Source: Desulfofustis sp. (lineage in GTDB: Bacteria > Desulfobacterota > Desulfobulbia > Desulfobulbales > Desulfocapsaceae). From it: a stretch of 44,845 nucleotides of DNA. Both the position numbers and the translations under genes were made by a program. The stretch lies in the NCBI GenBank assembly GCA_022340565.1, contig JAJDNR010000077.1:1-44845 (forward strand), in the 5' to 3' direction. Shown piece by piece: positions 35,957 through 43,304 of the stretch (positions within the stretch are counted from its first letter, which is position 1; each line of letters begins with the position of its first letter). The notes under the pieces were generated by a model that saw only the letters and a list, made by a program, of their open reading frames with translations, did no database searches and was not told the DNA's origin.

Positions 35957-36982
35957 TCACTCCTCATCCGTCAGAATGACTTTTACCAGCGCTTCCGGTC
36001 TCTTCAGTTTCTCGAACCACTCGGCGCCCTGGCTCATCGGTACTTCCTTCGAGATGATCGGGGCTACGTTGATCTCACCGCTGTTGAGCATCTCGACAGC
36101 CGCTTCGAACTCTTTCAGGCCATAGGTGAAGCTGCCGACAACCCGCAGCTCCCTGGTTACGATGTCCAGCATGCCGATCTCAACGGTCTTCTTTCCCTGT
36201 CCAAGCCACACTGCCGTGCCGCCGATCCGCAGGTTTTCAAGAGACTGAACGCAGGCCGGCGTTACCCCGACCGCTTCGAACGAGACATCGATTCCACGGT
36301 TGTCCGTGTGCGCTGAGATGAGGTCTTTGATTTCACTCTCAGCTGGATTGATCGTGACATCCGCCCCCATCAGCTTGGCAACCTCAAGGCGGCTGTTGCT
36401 CAGATCCGAGACAAAAATTTTCGCAGGATTCCGGGTCTTTGCGCAAGCCACGAGCATCAGGCCGATGGTTCCCGAGCCGACGACCAGGACGTTTTTCCCG
36501 GCAAGGTCACCGGCATGGTTGACCCCCCTGAAGGCGACCGCCAGCGGTTCAACGGTGGCGCCGGCGTTGTAGGATACCGTGTCCTGCAGTTTGTAACAGA
36601 CCTTGTCGGGAACACACAGGTAATCTGCAAAGGCACCGTTTGTGGTAAGCACGCCAAACTGCTTCTTGCCCGGGCAGAACTGAACCTCTCCGATGCTGCA
36701 GGAGGGACAGGTCCCACAGAAATCCATCGGGAAGGCCGTTACCCGGTCGCCGACCTGGAGACTGTCGACCCCGCTGCCGACTTCACTGACGATACCGGAA
36801 AATTCGTGGCCCATGATCATCGGGGGAATCCTGCGCCCGGTGATTCCCTGATAGCCATGGATATCAGACCCGCAGATTCCGGCTGCCTTGACCCTGATCT
36901 TCACCTCATGATCCGCGGGCGCAACATCAGGCACCACTTCCCATTTCAGCACTTCCTCACCGTGATACACCAGACCTTTCAT
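35957..36982 (-). CDS. Zinc-dependent alcohol/polyol dehydrogenase (MDR family)
   Basis: A 341-residue medium-chain dehydrogenase. Catalytic zinc ligands are Cys37 (ICGSD), His59 and Glu60 (GHEF); structural zinc is bound by Cys89, 92, 95 and 103 (FCGTCPSC ... FC). The NAD(P) Rossmann fold starts VLVVGSGTIGLM. It is closest in pattern to sorbitol, threonine and galactitol-phosphate dehydrogenases. GGAGGG precedes the ATG at 36982; a longer frame upstream is not supported. First gene of a two-gene operon with the epimerase. Confidence 0.9.
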   Translation of the reverse strand: MKGLVYHGEEVLKWEVVPDVAPADHEVKIRVKAAGICGSDIHGYQGITGRRIPPMIMGHEFSGIVSEVGSGVDSLQVGDRVTAFPMDFCGTCPSCSIGEVQFCPGKKQFGVLTTNGAFADYLCVPDKVCYKLQDTVSYNAGATVEPLAVAFRGVNHAGDLAGKNVLVVGSGTIGLMLVACAKTRNPAKIFVSDLSNSRLEVAKLMGADVTINPAESEIKDLISAHTDNRGIDVSFEAVGVTPACVQSLENLRIGGTAVWLGQGKKTVEIGMLDIVTRELRVVGSFTYGLKEFEAAVEMLNSGEINVAPIISKEVPMSQGAEWFEKLKRPEALVKVILTDEE

Positions 36983-37421
36983 GATAACCCTCCGTTCAGA
37001 ACAGACTGCAAGACCGTTACCGCTGTTGAGACAGGTAAGCTGTTTTAAAATTGATTTGTAACGTATTACCACAATATGAATGCGACCGCTTGTGCTTGTC
37101 GATATTACTTCCCTGGAATCAAGGCATGGGTCATTGCCCATACTTCCCATGATGTCGTTCATGCTTCGGGCACGACAGCAGGTCGGCAGAGCCGGCGTGA
37201 AAAGTTCTATCGATTAGAAATTGCATGGGAACGGAGAAGGTGCGTCCAATCACCCCCTGTTTCGGTTCTAACGGGCTGCTCGGTTATTCGTTTGCTCTAT
37301 CCCTGAAAAGCCGTCATGGTAGCCAAAAATCATTGAGAAAATTTGCTTCCTGAGAAATTTTGGTTAGCCTATAGATAGAGCTTCAGCGACAAGGTTCAGG
37401 CGTATCAGAAGCACAGAAGCT
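36983..37421. other. Intergenic region at the left edge of the cytochrome island
   Basis: 439 bases between the dehydrogenase (minus) and the cytochrome c gene (plus), with falling GC content towards the right. It should contain both promoters. One weak sigma-54-like site is annotated at 37281-37296. No gene supported. Confidence 0.4.
37281..37296 (+). promoter_or_regulatory. Weak sigma-54-like site upstream of the cytochrome c gene
   Basis: CGGTTATTCGTTTGCT has GG at 37282-37283 and GC at 37294-37295 with the required ten bases between, and TTGCT matches the -12 element; the -24 side lacks the CAC. It is about 125 bases before the ATG. One or two GG-N10-GC matches are expected by chance in a region this size. 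Confidence 0.25.
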
Positions 37422-38546
37422 ATGAAAAAAAACTATCACTTCACCGTGCGATACGGGTTGTACATTATTCTCACCTGCTCAGTATTATGTCCCTCTCCCC
37501 TTGCAGCCGTTGATAATTCCGAATGTTTTGAATGCCACAGCGATGAAGGCCTTACCACGGAAAGTACCGACAACATCTTACAGATAGAGATAACCGAGTC
37601 TCTGTACGTGGATGAAGATACGTTTGATAAATCGATTCATAACCTCATCGGTATTACGTGCGTAGATTGTCATGCCGATATTGAAGAACTCGATTGGAAT
37701 GAGGAGGTTCCCCACGCGCGCCGTTTAGAAAAGGTGCACTGCGTCTCGTGCCATGAAGATGCGGGGGAGGAGTTCAAAAACAGTGTCCACATGAAAATGA
37801 GGACGAAAGGCATAACCATGACCTGCTATGCCTGCCACGGTTATCATTACGTTCGCCAGATGGAAGGTGCTTCGGTCGCTGAACGGACAAACAGTATCTG
37901 CCTGAAATGCCATAATCCCAATCAGTTCCACGAGTGGTTGCCTTCAGGTGATGCGCATTTTGCCCACGTAGAGTGTGTCGTTTGTCATGCCCCGGAGGTT
38001 CCGCGCCATATAGATCTCAGGTTTTATGACCTGATCACCATGAGATTTTATAAAGGTGATGAACTCATTAAAATCATAGGAACCAATTTCGACAAGATCA
38101 TTCAGACGATTGATAAGAATCATGATCAAATTATCGGCATGAATGAGTTTGATGACCTCTTTTTCATGCTCAAGCAAAAAAATATTCGACCGATCTTACG
38201 GGCTGAACTGGTTGCGGATATCAACTCCATTGCGCACCAGATAAGCCGTGAATCTGCGCAAAAAACCTGTGAGATGTGCCATGCGTCTGATTCACCATAT
38301 TTTAATGCGGTTTCGATAATCTTGATCAGGGATGATGATACTGTGGAACGGTACAAAATCGACCGGGCGATTCTCGAAAGCTATTATGTAAGCCATTTTT
38401 ATCTTCTCGGTGGTACCCGGATAAAACGTTTGGACAAGATAGGTCTGCTGATCATCGCCGGGGGAGCGTGCGCCGCGCTTGGACATCTTATTATCAGGGT
38501 GTTGACTATCCCGTTGCGACGAGGAAAGAAGGAGAATGACGATTAG
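37422..38546 (+). CDS. Heptaheme cytochrome c with EF-hand-like insert and C-terminal anchor
   Basis: A 374-residue exported multiheme cytochrome. A signal peptide (YGLYIILTCSVLCPSPLAA) is followed by seven CxxCH heme sites starting at residues 35, 80, 107, 135, 160, 185 and 283. Between the sixth and seventh, about 95 residues without heme contain DKNHDQIIGMNE (231-242) flanked by helices, which fits an EF-hand calcium loop (acidic or amide residues at 1, 3, 5, Gly at 9 in place of the usual pattern, Glu at 12). A membrane helix at 339-360 with a basic tail anchors it to the inner membrane, facing the periplasm. It is followed 41 bases later by a cytochrome b gene, so the pair probably exchanges electrons with the quinone pool. 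No catalytic subunit is adjacent, so the terminal partner is unknown. Confidence 0.9.
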   Translation: MKKNYHFTVRYGLYIILTCSVLCPSPLAAVDNSECFECHSDEGLTTESTDNILQIEITESLYVDEDTFDKSIHNLIGITCVDCHADIEELDWNEEVPHARRLEKVHCVSCHEDAGEEFKNSVHMKMRTKGITMTCYACHGYHYVRQMEGASVAERTNSICLKCHNPNQFHEWLPSGDAHFAHVECVVCHAPEVPRHIDLRFYDLITMRFYKGDELIKIIGTNFDKIIQTIDKNHDQIIGMNEFDDLFFMLKQKNIRPILRAELVADINSIAHQISRESAQKTCEMCHASDSPYFNAVSIILIRDDDTVERYKIDRAILESYYVSHFYLLGGTRIKRLDKIGLLIIAGGACAALGHLIIRVLTIPLRRGKKENDD

Positions 38547-38587
38547 ATGCTGGGTAAAGTACATCCAGTAGGTGAAGAGGCTTCATC

Positions 38588-39205
38588 ATGAGCAAGGGAC
38601 GCCTGCTCTACAACTATCCGCTGCCGGTACGGGTATGGCATTGGATCAATGCATCCGGTTTCGTATGTCTGATTCTCACAGGCTTTCAGATTCGATATGC
38701 TGAAGTGCTGAATTTTATGCCCCTGACAGTGGCAATATCGATTCATAACTATGTGGGATTTGGGGTAATTGCCAATTTTTTCGTTTGGCTTAGCTATTAT
38801 CTGGGTACCGGCAACGTGAAGATTTATATCCCTGACTCACGCGGCTGGCTTGCTCTTGTATGGGAACAGCTGAAATACTATGGATATGGCGTCTTTGTTG
38901 GCAAGCATAATCCGCACCTGATGAGTCCGGAAAATAAATTTAACCCCCTTCAACAACTGGTCTATCTTGTCGTCATGTTCGTTTTTCTGCCTGCTCAAAT
39001 GATGTCAGGGCTCTTTCTCTGGCAGATTAAGAAGTATGAGGAATACATTAACCTGCTGGGGGGGATCAAGCTTCTCGATACAATTCATGTTCTGTTGTTT
39101 TTCCTGTTTACCTCCTTTCTTGTTATCCATTGTTATTTTGCAACACTGGGACACACCCCGCTTGCACGTTTTAAGGCCATGCTTACCGGCTTTGAAGAAC
39201 ATTAA
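38588..39205 (+). CDS. Four-helix cytochrome b (b561 / Ni-hydrogenase b-subunit type)
   Basis: A 205-residue integral membrane diheme cytochrome b. It starts LYNYPLPVRVWHWINASGFVCLILTG, and the candidate heme ligands His18, His53, His167 and His181 lie in four hydrophobic helices, the arrangement found in formate dehydrogenase, hydrogenase and thiosulfate reductase b-subunits. GAAGAGG precedes the ATG. It follows the heptaheme cytochrome c gene and is presumably the quinone-side subunit of a membrane electron-transfer complex with it. Confidence 0.9.
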   Translation: MSKGRLLYNYPLPVRVWHWINASGFVCLILTGFQIRYAEVLNFMPLTVAISIHNYVGFGVIANFFVWLSYYLGTGNVKIYIPDSRGWLALVWEQLKYYGYGVFVGKHNPHLMSPENKFNPLQQLVYLVVMFVFLPAQMMSGLFLWQIKKYEEYINLLGGIKLLDTIHVLLFFLFTSFLVIHCYFATLGHTPLARFKAMLTGFEEH

Positions 39206-39598
39206 ACGATATGCTTTCTGATCATTGATTACCTCCATCTTCATCAGTCGGATCTTGATTCTGGTTGTAATTCTGCACGACCAAATTGCGTTTCTGCAAT
39301 GATCGAAAATGCACCCCCTAGACGATAATTTTTAATAATAATATTGGATCATTGTATCGATTATTTATACCTTCTTGAAAACCAAGCAGGAACCGCGGGA
39401 AGTACCGAAAACCAGCAACACACCTCAACGCCTCTTTCCGCTGTTGAGAAAAACCTATCAAAACCGTGATTGCATAGATATAACTATTTGGAATTTTTGT
39501 TTTTAGTGTAAATAATTGCATATCACTCTGTTCTTGATGCCGTACTCGCCAATGAAATAGCCGAGGCATCCACGCTCAAGGCCCGTTTCCATCCACCG

Positions 39599-39610
39599 TG
39601 CACATGTGCA
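39599..39610. promoter_or_regulatory. 12-bp palindrome, possible activator site
   Basis: TGCACATGTGCA is perfectly self-complementary and lies about 80-100 bases before the GG-N10-GC element at 39687-39701, the usual distance for an upstream activating site of a sigma-54 activator. No second copy was found, so binding by the neighbouring activator is speculative. Confidence 0.3.
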
Positions 39611-39686
39611 ATGCACGCTCCCGGAACACGTTTGGAATGTTTGCTTAATGAATTGAAATTAAATAGATAATCGAAATTTCACTGGA

Positions 39687-39701
39687 GGGAATAGATCATG
39701 C
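39687..39701 (+). promoter_or_regulatory. Sigma-54-like element upstream of membrane protein 1
   Basis: GGGAATAGATCATGC holds GG and GC separated by ten bases, about 60 bases before the ATG at 39761. It matches the element at 40255-40269 at 12 of 15 positions. The -24 CAC is missing, so it may instead be ancestral sequence shared by the duplicated genes. Confidence 0.3.
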
Positions 39702-39716
39702 AGGAATAAAAGTAAC

Positions 39717-39734
39717 CAGGCCAGCTTAGGCCTG
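39717..39734 (+). repeat. Small inverted repeat (hairpin) in the leader
   Basis: CAGGCC (39717-39722) and GGCCTG (39729-39734) form a perfect six-pair stem with an AGCTTA loop, 26 bases before the ATG at 39761. It could affect translation or processing. No T-tract follows, so it is not a terminator. Confidence 0.4.
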
Positions 39735-39760
39735 AAATCGCCAAAGATGAGAGGCCCGTC

Positions 39761-40189
39761 ATGACTGAATGGTTGATCTTTCTGGCAATAGTCCCGCTAT
39801 CCTGCATATATCTGACCAAGAGCATGGAGATAAAAAACAGGATTATGTGGAACGGTATCGCGATCGGGGCGGTAATAGCGCCCGTAAGTTTTGGCTTGAT
39901 TCAGATGACGTATATACCGTTTCTCGGCAAATTTTTAGGGCTTGTTGGGGTTATCGTCAATCTGACGCATGGCTCAATCGGCTATATCAGTTTGCTTTGG
40001 AGTGGAATGATCGAGCCGAACCAGCCGATTACAGCCCTGGAGTTTGTTATGATAAACACCTTCAACGGGGTCCTGTTTGCTTATATCTATGGTTTGATCG
40101 GATATGCAGTCGACAGAAGAATGGCAAAGGAAAAAGACAGAATACCGGCGCTGAAGGCTATGTTTCACACCGTAACTCCTCACTCGTGA
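39761..40189 (+). CDS. Small polytopic membrane protein 1 (unknown, paralogue of the next)
   Basis: A 142-residue protein with about four membrane helices and a short basic tail. Not recognised. It is clearly paralogous to the next gene: both share WLIFLA/YLILLA-I-PLSC at the start, a central APVSF...TY(I/V)P...GKF(L/M)GL(V/I)G block, an EP...TAL(E/Q)F segment and NGV(L/V)FA...Y...IG...VD(R/I)R. A conserved His (HG/HF) and the Glu of EP lie near the membrane and are candidates for a heme or proton role. GAGAGG precedes the ATG. Confidence 0.8.
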   Translation: MTEWLIFLAIVPLSCIYLTKSMEIKNRIMWNGIAIGAVIAPVSFGLIQMTYIPFLGKFLGLVGVIVNLTHGSIGYISLLWSGMIEPNQPITALEFVMINTFNGVLFAYIYGLIGYAVDRRMAKEKDRIPALKAMFHTVTPHS

Positions 40190-40254
40190 GGTTGTGAATA
40201 CGGTTGCCTCAATGAGCCTGCTGAACGAACACGAGGTCAGAACCATAATTTACC

Positions 40255-40269
40255 GGGAACAAAGCATGC
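40255..40269 (+). promoter_or_regulatory. Sigma-54-like element upstream of membrane protein 2
   Basis: GGGAACAAAGCATGC has GG (40256-40257) and GC (40268-40269) with ten bases between, about 54 bases before the ATG at 40323. It resembles the element at 39687-39701 in sequence and position. Same caveats: weak -24 side and possible duplication ancestry. Confidence 0.3.
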
Positions 40270-40322
40270 CGCTGTCATCATAAGGGAGGAAGAAAGAAGG
40301 AAGACATCAGAGGAGGAACGTC

Positions 40323-40733
40323 ATGAGCCAGTACCTGATCCTCTTAGCCTTGATTCCTTTGAGCTGTTTTGAACTTGTTAAGCTGTTTAAATGCCGCTAC
40401 AAAAATACGATCTGCGGATTTTTTACAGGACTGGTCATTGCCCCGGTAAGCTTTGCATGTATTAATTTCACCTATGTGCCGATAATTGGAAAATTCATGG
40501 GATTGATCGGACTCTTTATTCACCTTGCACATTTCTGGTTCGGGTATCTTTGCGTGATCGGCATGGATATTGTCGAGCCGGGGGCTGAAGTAACTGCTCT
40601 GCAGTTTACCCTGATAAGTGGGATTAACGGTGTGGTATTTGCTGCTGTCTATGCCGTCATAGGGTGTATCGTGGATATAAGACGGCGAAACACCATATTC
40701 ACCCGGAAAATTTTCCCTAAGCTTTTATATTAA
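40323..40733 (+). CDS. Small polytopic membrane protein 2 (unknown, paralogue of the previous)
   Basis: A 136-residue protein with about four membrane helices, starting SQYLILLALIPLSCFELVKL, preceded by an excellent ribosome binding site (AGGAGG at 40311-40316). It aligns along its whole length with the preceding protein (APVSFACINFTYVPIIGKF, then VEPGAEVTALQF and NGVVFAAVYAVIG). The tail is Arg/Lys-rich and cytoplasmic. The pair sits behind the cytochrome genes and convergent with a sigma-54 activator. No function can be named; a quinone- or heme-linked membrane partner of the cytochromes is one possibility. Confidence 0.8.
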   Translation: MSQYLILLALIPLSCFELVKLFKCRYKNTICGFFTGLVIAPVSFACINFTYVPIIGKFMGLIGLFIHLAHFWFGYLCVIGMDIVEPGAEVTALQFTLISGINGVVFAAVYAVIGCIVDIRRRNTIFTRKIFPKLLY

Positions 40734-40858
40734 TTAAGGGAAAATACATACAGAATCGTTTCTTTGCGGATCAGGGTTCTTGCTGGCAGCCGACACGCTG
40801 TGAAATAAAAACATGAACGACGCCGGCATCGTTGATCATCAAAAAGTAGCCAAATCAG

Positions 40859-42205
40859 CTACTCCTTGTGGATATTGTATTTTTTCATCTTGCGCCAGAG
40901 CGTACTCGGATTTATTGACAGGTACGTTGCCGTAGCGCGTCTGTTCCAGCCGTGCTTTTCAAGGGCGGCTCTGATAGTGCTCTCCTCGGAAGCGGCCAGC
41001 GGTTTTACCGCTGCAATTCCCTCGCCGGCTTTTCTGCTCTGATGGGCATTGCGCAATTCCTTGGGAAGATGGTCCAATTCAATGATGTTTCCATGACAGA
41101 GGATGAAGGCATATTCGATAAAATTTTCCAGTTCCCTGACATTGCCGGGGAATTCATATTCCATGAACACATCGAGAACCTCCTGGGAAACGCCTGTAAT
41201 GCACATTCCTTTGAGAATGTTAAATTTTTCTATGAAATTATCCACGAGGAGTGAGATATCCTCACGGCGTCTGGATAGTGGTGGCAGGTAAATTTTGACA
41301 ACATTGAGGCGATAGAAAAGATCTTCCCTGAATATTTTCTGGTCAACGAGGTCGGCAAGGTTCTTGTTGGTTGCTGCTAAAATCCGAACATCTGCCTTGA
41401 CGGTTTCCATGGATCCAAGCGGTTCGAATTCCATTTTTTCCAGTACCCGCAGCAACTTCATTTGCAAGGCACTTGAAATATCGCCTATTTCGTCGAGCAA
41501 AAAGGTGCCGCCTTCGGCCAGGGAAAACCGACCGGGCTTATCGCGTTTTGCCCCGGTGAAAGCGCCTTTTTTATATCCGAAAAGCTCGGACTCCAATAGA
41601 GTGTCCGGTAGAGCTGTGCAGTTCAGGGCAACAAATTTGCCGGGGCGTTCACTCAGATCATGTATTGCCTTCGCAAATAGCTCTTTTCCGCTGCCGCTTG
41701 GCCCTTCGATCAGAACGGTGCTGTCGCTTTTGGCTATGTCCGGCAGGATGTCGAGAATTTTTTTGATTTCGCGATTCTTGGTGATAATGTCTGATATGGA
41801 ATACAGGCCATCAATTTTTTTGCGCAAATATTCTATTGCGGTGATGTCCCGCATGGTTTCCACACCACCGATAACGTCTCCGAATTCATCCCGGACTACC
41901 GAGGCACTGATGGTTACCGGTATCTGCCGACCATCTATGCTGACAATAGTGGTTTTTCTGGAAAGCTTCTCTTCGCCGGTCAGCATGCTTTCCTTCAAAA
42001 AACAGTGCTTCTTGCATTGATCGCTGGTGCCTCCTAAAACTTCGTAACATTTTTTCCCGACAGCCTGATCTTTCTTTACACCGGTCAACTTTTCTGCGGC
42101 GTGATTGAAATAGGTAATCGTCTGATCACAGTCGATGATAAAAATACCATCGGCAATGGAATCGATAATGATATTGACGCAGTCTTGATCACTTTTTTTA
42201 AACAC
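40859..42205 (-). CDS. PAS-domain sigma-54 transcriptional activator with a PAS cysteine cluster
   Basis: A 448-residue one-component activator. The N-terminal PAS domain (about 10-125: SIADGIFIIDCDQTITYFN) contains Cys53, Cys64 and Cys68 (C-x10-C-x3-C), a possible redox, heme or metal sensor. The AAA+ domain has Walker A GPSGSGKE (168-175), GAFTGA (214-219) and Walker B TFLLDEIGD (234-242); the C-terminal Fis-type helix-turn-helix reads WNRRATATYLSINPSTLWRKM. The start is GTG at 42205, behind GGGGG. It has no receiver, so the signal is sensed directly. It converges on the membrane-protein/cytochrome genes and is their most likely regulator. Confidence 0.92.
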   Translation of the reverse strand: MFKKSDQDCVNIIIDSIADGIFIIDCDQTITYFNHAAEKLTGVKKDQAVGKKCYEVLGGTSDQCKKHCFLKESMLTGEEKLSRKTTIVSIDGRQIPVTISASVVRDEFGDVIGGVETMRDITAIEYLRKKIDGLYSISDIITKNREIKKILDILPDIAKSDSTVLIEGPSGSGKELFAKAIHDLSERPGKFVALNCTALPDTLLESELFGYKKGAFTGAKRDKPGRFSLAEGGTFLLDEIGDISSALQMKLLRVLEKMEFEPLGSMETVKADVRILAATNKNLADLVDQKIFREDLFYRLNVVKIYLPPLSRRREDISLLVDNFIEKFNILKGMCITGVSQEVLDVFMEYEFPGNVRELENFIEYAFILCHGNIIELDHLPKELRNAHQSRKAGEGIAAVKPLAASEESTIRAALEKHGWNRRATATYLSINPSTLWRKMKKYNIHKE

Positions 42206-42223
42206 GACAGCCCCCGGAGCAAC

Positions 42224-42239
42224 CGCAGGGTACCCTGCG
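42224..42239. promoter_or_regulatory. Perfect 16-bp palindrome upstream of the PAS/sigma-54 activator
   Basis: CGCAGGGTACCCTGCG is fully self-complementary and lies 19 bases before the GTG start of the activator. It could be an autoregulatory operator bound by a dimer, or an RNA hairpin near the ribosome binding site. No second copy was found in the window. Confidence 0.5.
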
Positions 42240-42416
42240 CAATAATCGATTTACTCTCCTGTAATTATATCATGAAGGCGAAGAACAGAGATAGCATTTA
42301 GCGGGCCCCGGGATAACGGATTCCTCTGATCGTTATTTATGCCCTTTTAACTCTGACTGGGTGAGACGGTACAAGAAGTTCGCTGCACACCTTCGATATG
42401 GCAGGATCTCCGCAAC

Positions 42417-43304
42417 CTAGCCGGTAATCGCCTTCAGCCGCTCGCTGTCGACGACCCCGTCCTCGTCGATCAGCACGTCGATCAGCTCCATGTCCACCAG
42501 GTCGTGAGAGTGGGTCGTCAGCTTGTAGGTAGTGCGTGAGGAGGCGATCTTCTGGTCGGCACGATAGATCCGCTGGGCTTCAGCGAGGCCGTGGGAGAAA
42601 TGGAATGAATTGGCGAACAGATAGCTCTTGATGCCGTTGTGGCGGCAGAGGCTCAGCGTCGTGCTGGTGCCCACCGGGGCCACCACTTTGAGGTCCCGGG
42701 TCACGCTGACCCCTCCGAGCAGGATCTTGTTGGCCTTGTTGACATAGTGGTCGAGATTGAAGGCGGGGATCACGATGTGGGGAATGTCGTGTTGTTTGAG
42801 TGACAGTGCCACCTGGGGAGTGCGCACCGGATCGAGCTGGAGGACGATCACCGAAAAGTTCTTGAGCAGTACCTCCTTGGCCTGAATCAGCACATTGGTG
42901 ACCATCGAGCTTGCCGAGTGCACGACGATGCCGTCGCGCTCCTCGATAATCTGGATGCCGTGTCGGACCACCCGTTCCGCCCGAGACTGGAACAGTTTCA
43001 CCTTGTCATTGAGAATTTTTGCGGCGGTTTCTTTAATGTCCTGCTTTTCTTTGGACCAGCAGGGCTTCATTTCTTCTTCGAACTGTTCCAGCATATGGTT
43101 CAGCGGCGTGATCTGGGGCTGAGTCCCCTTTATTGCAGCGGCCAGTTCGGTGTAGCGCTCATAGATGTCTTCCTGAGAACATTCCAACTCGGCGAATGCT
43201 CCGATCAGCGACTTGAGCGCCATGACCGTGGTGCGGGCGGCGCCGAGAACGTTGCCGTGATAGAGAAACAGCTTGTCCAGATTGTCTTTCTCGACTTGGT
43301 TCAT
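42417..43304 (-). CDS. eIF-2B alpha/beta/delta-like protein
   Basis: A 295-residue protein related to the eIF-2B / methylthioribose-1-phosphate isomerase / ribose-1,5-bisphosphate isomerase superfamily. An N-terminal helical domain (about 1-130) precedes a Rossmann-like domain with GIVVHSASSMVTNVL, VIVLQLDPVRTPQVAL, GGVSVTRDLKVVAPVGTSTTLSL and the family end YKLTTHSHDLVDMELIDVL. The Cys and Asp used by the isomerases appear replaced (HSASS at the Cys site, Lys at the Asp site), so a ligand-binding or regulatory role is plausible. ATG 43304 overlaps the permease stop by four bases (ATGA); ATG 43316 is an alternative. Confidence 0.8.
   Translation of the reverse strand: MNQVEKDNLDKLFLYHGNVLGAARTTVMALKSLIGAFAELECSQEDIYERYTELAAAIKGTQPQITPLNHMLEQFEEEMKPCWSKEKQDIKETAAKILNDKVKLFQSRAERVVRHGIQIIEERDGIVVHSASSMVTNVLIQAKEVLLKNFSVIVLQLDPVRTPQVALSLKQHDIPHIVIPAFNLDHYVNKANKILLGGVSVTRDLKVVAPVGTSTTLSLCRHNGIKSYLFANSFHFSHGLAEAQRIYRADQKIASSRTTYKLTTHSHDLVDMELIDVLIDEDGVVDSERLKAITG

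Larger units (their letters stand above)
39206..39760. other. Long AT-rich intergenic region inside the cytochrome island
   Basis: 555 bases without a supportable gene. Visible elements, all plus-strand coordinates: a 12-bp perfect palindrome TGCACATGTGCA at 39599-39610, a GG-N10-GC site at 39687-39701, a three-codon ATG-CAG-GAA-TAA frame behind GGAGGG at 39699-39710, and a hairpin CAGGCC/GGCCTG at 39717-39734. Together these look like the control region for the membrane-protein pair downstream. Confidence 0.45.

Noticed and set aside
39630-39650. TTGGAATGTTTGC as a sigma-54 promoter
   Set aside because: GG and GC are only seven bases apart instead of ten.
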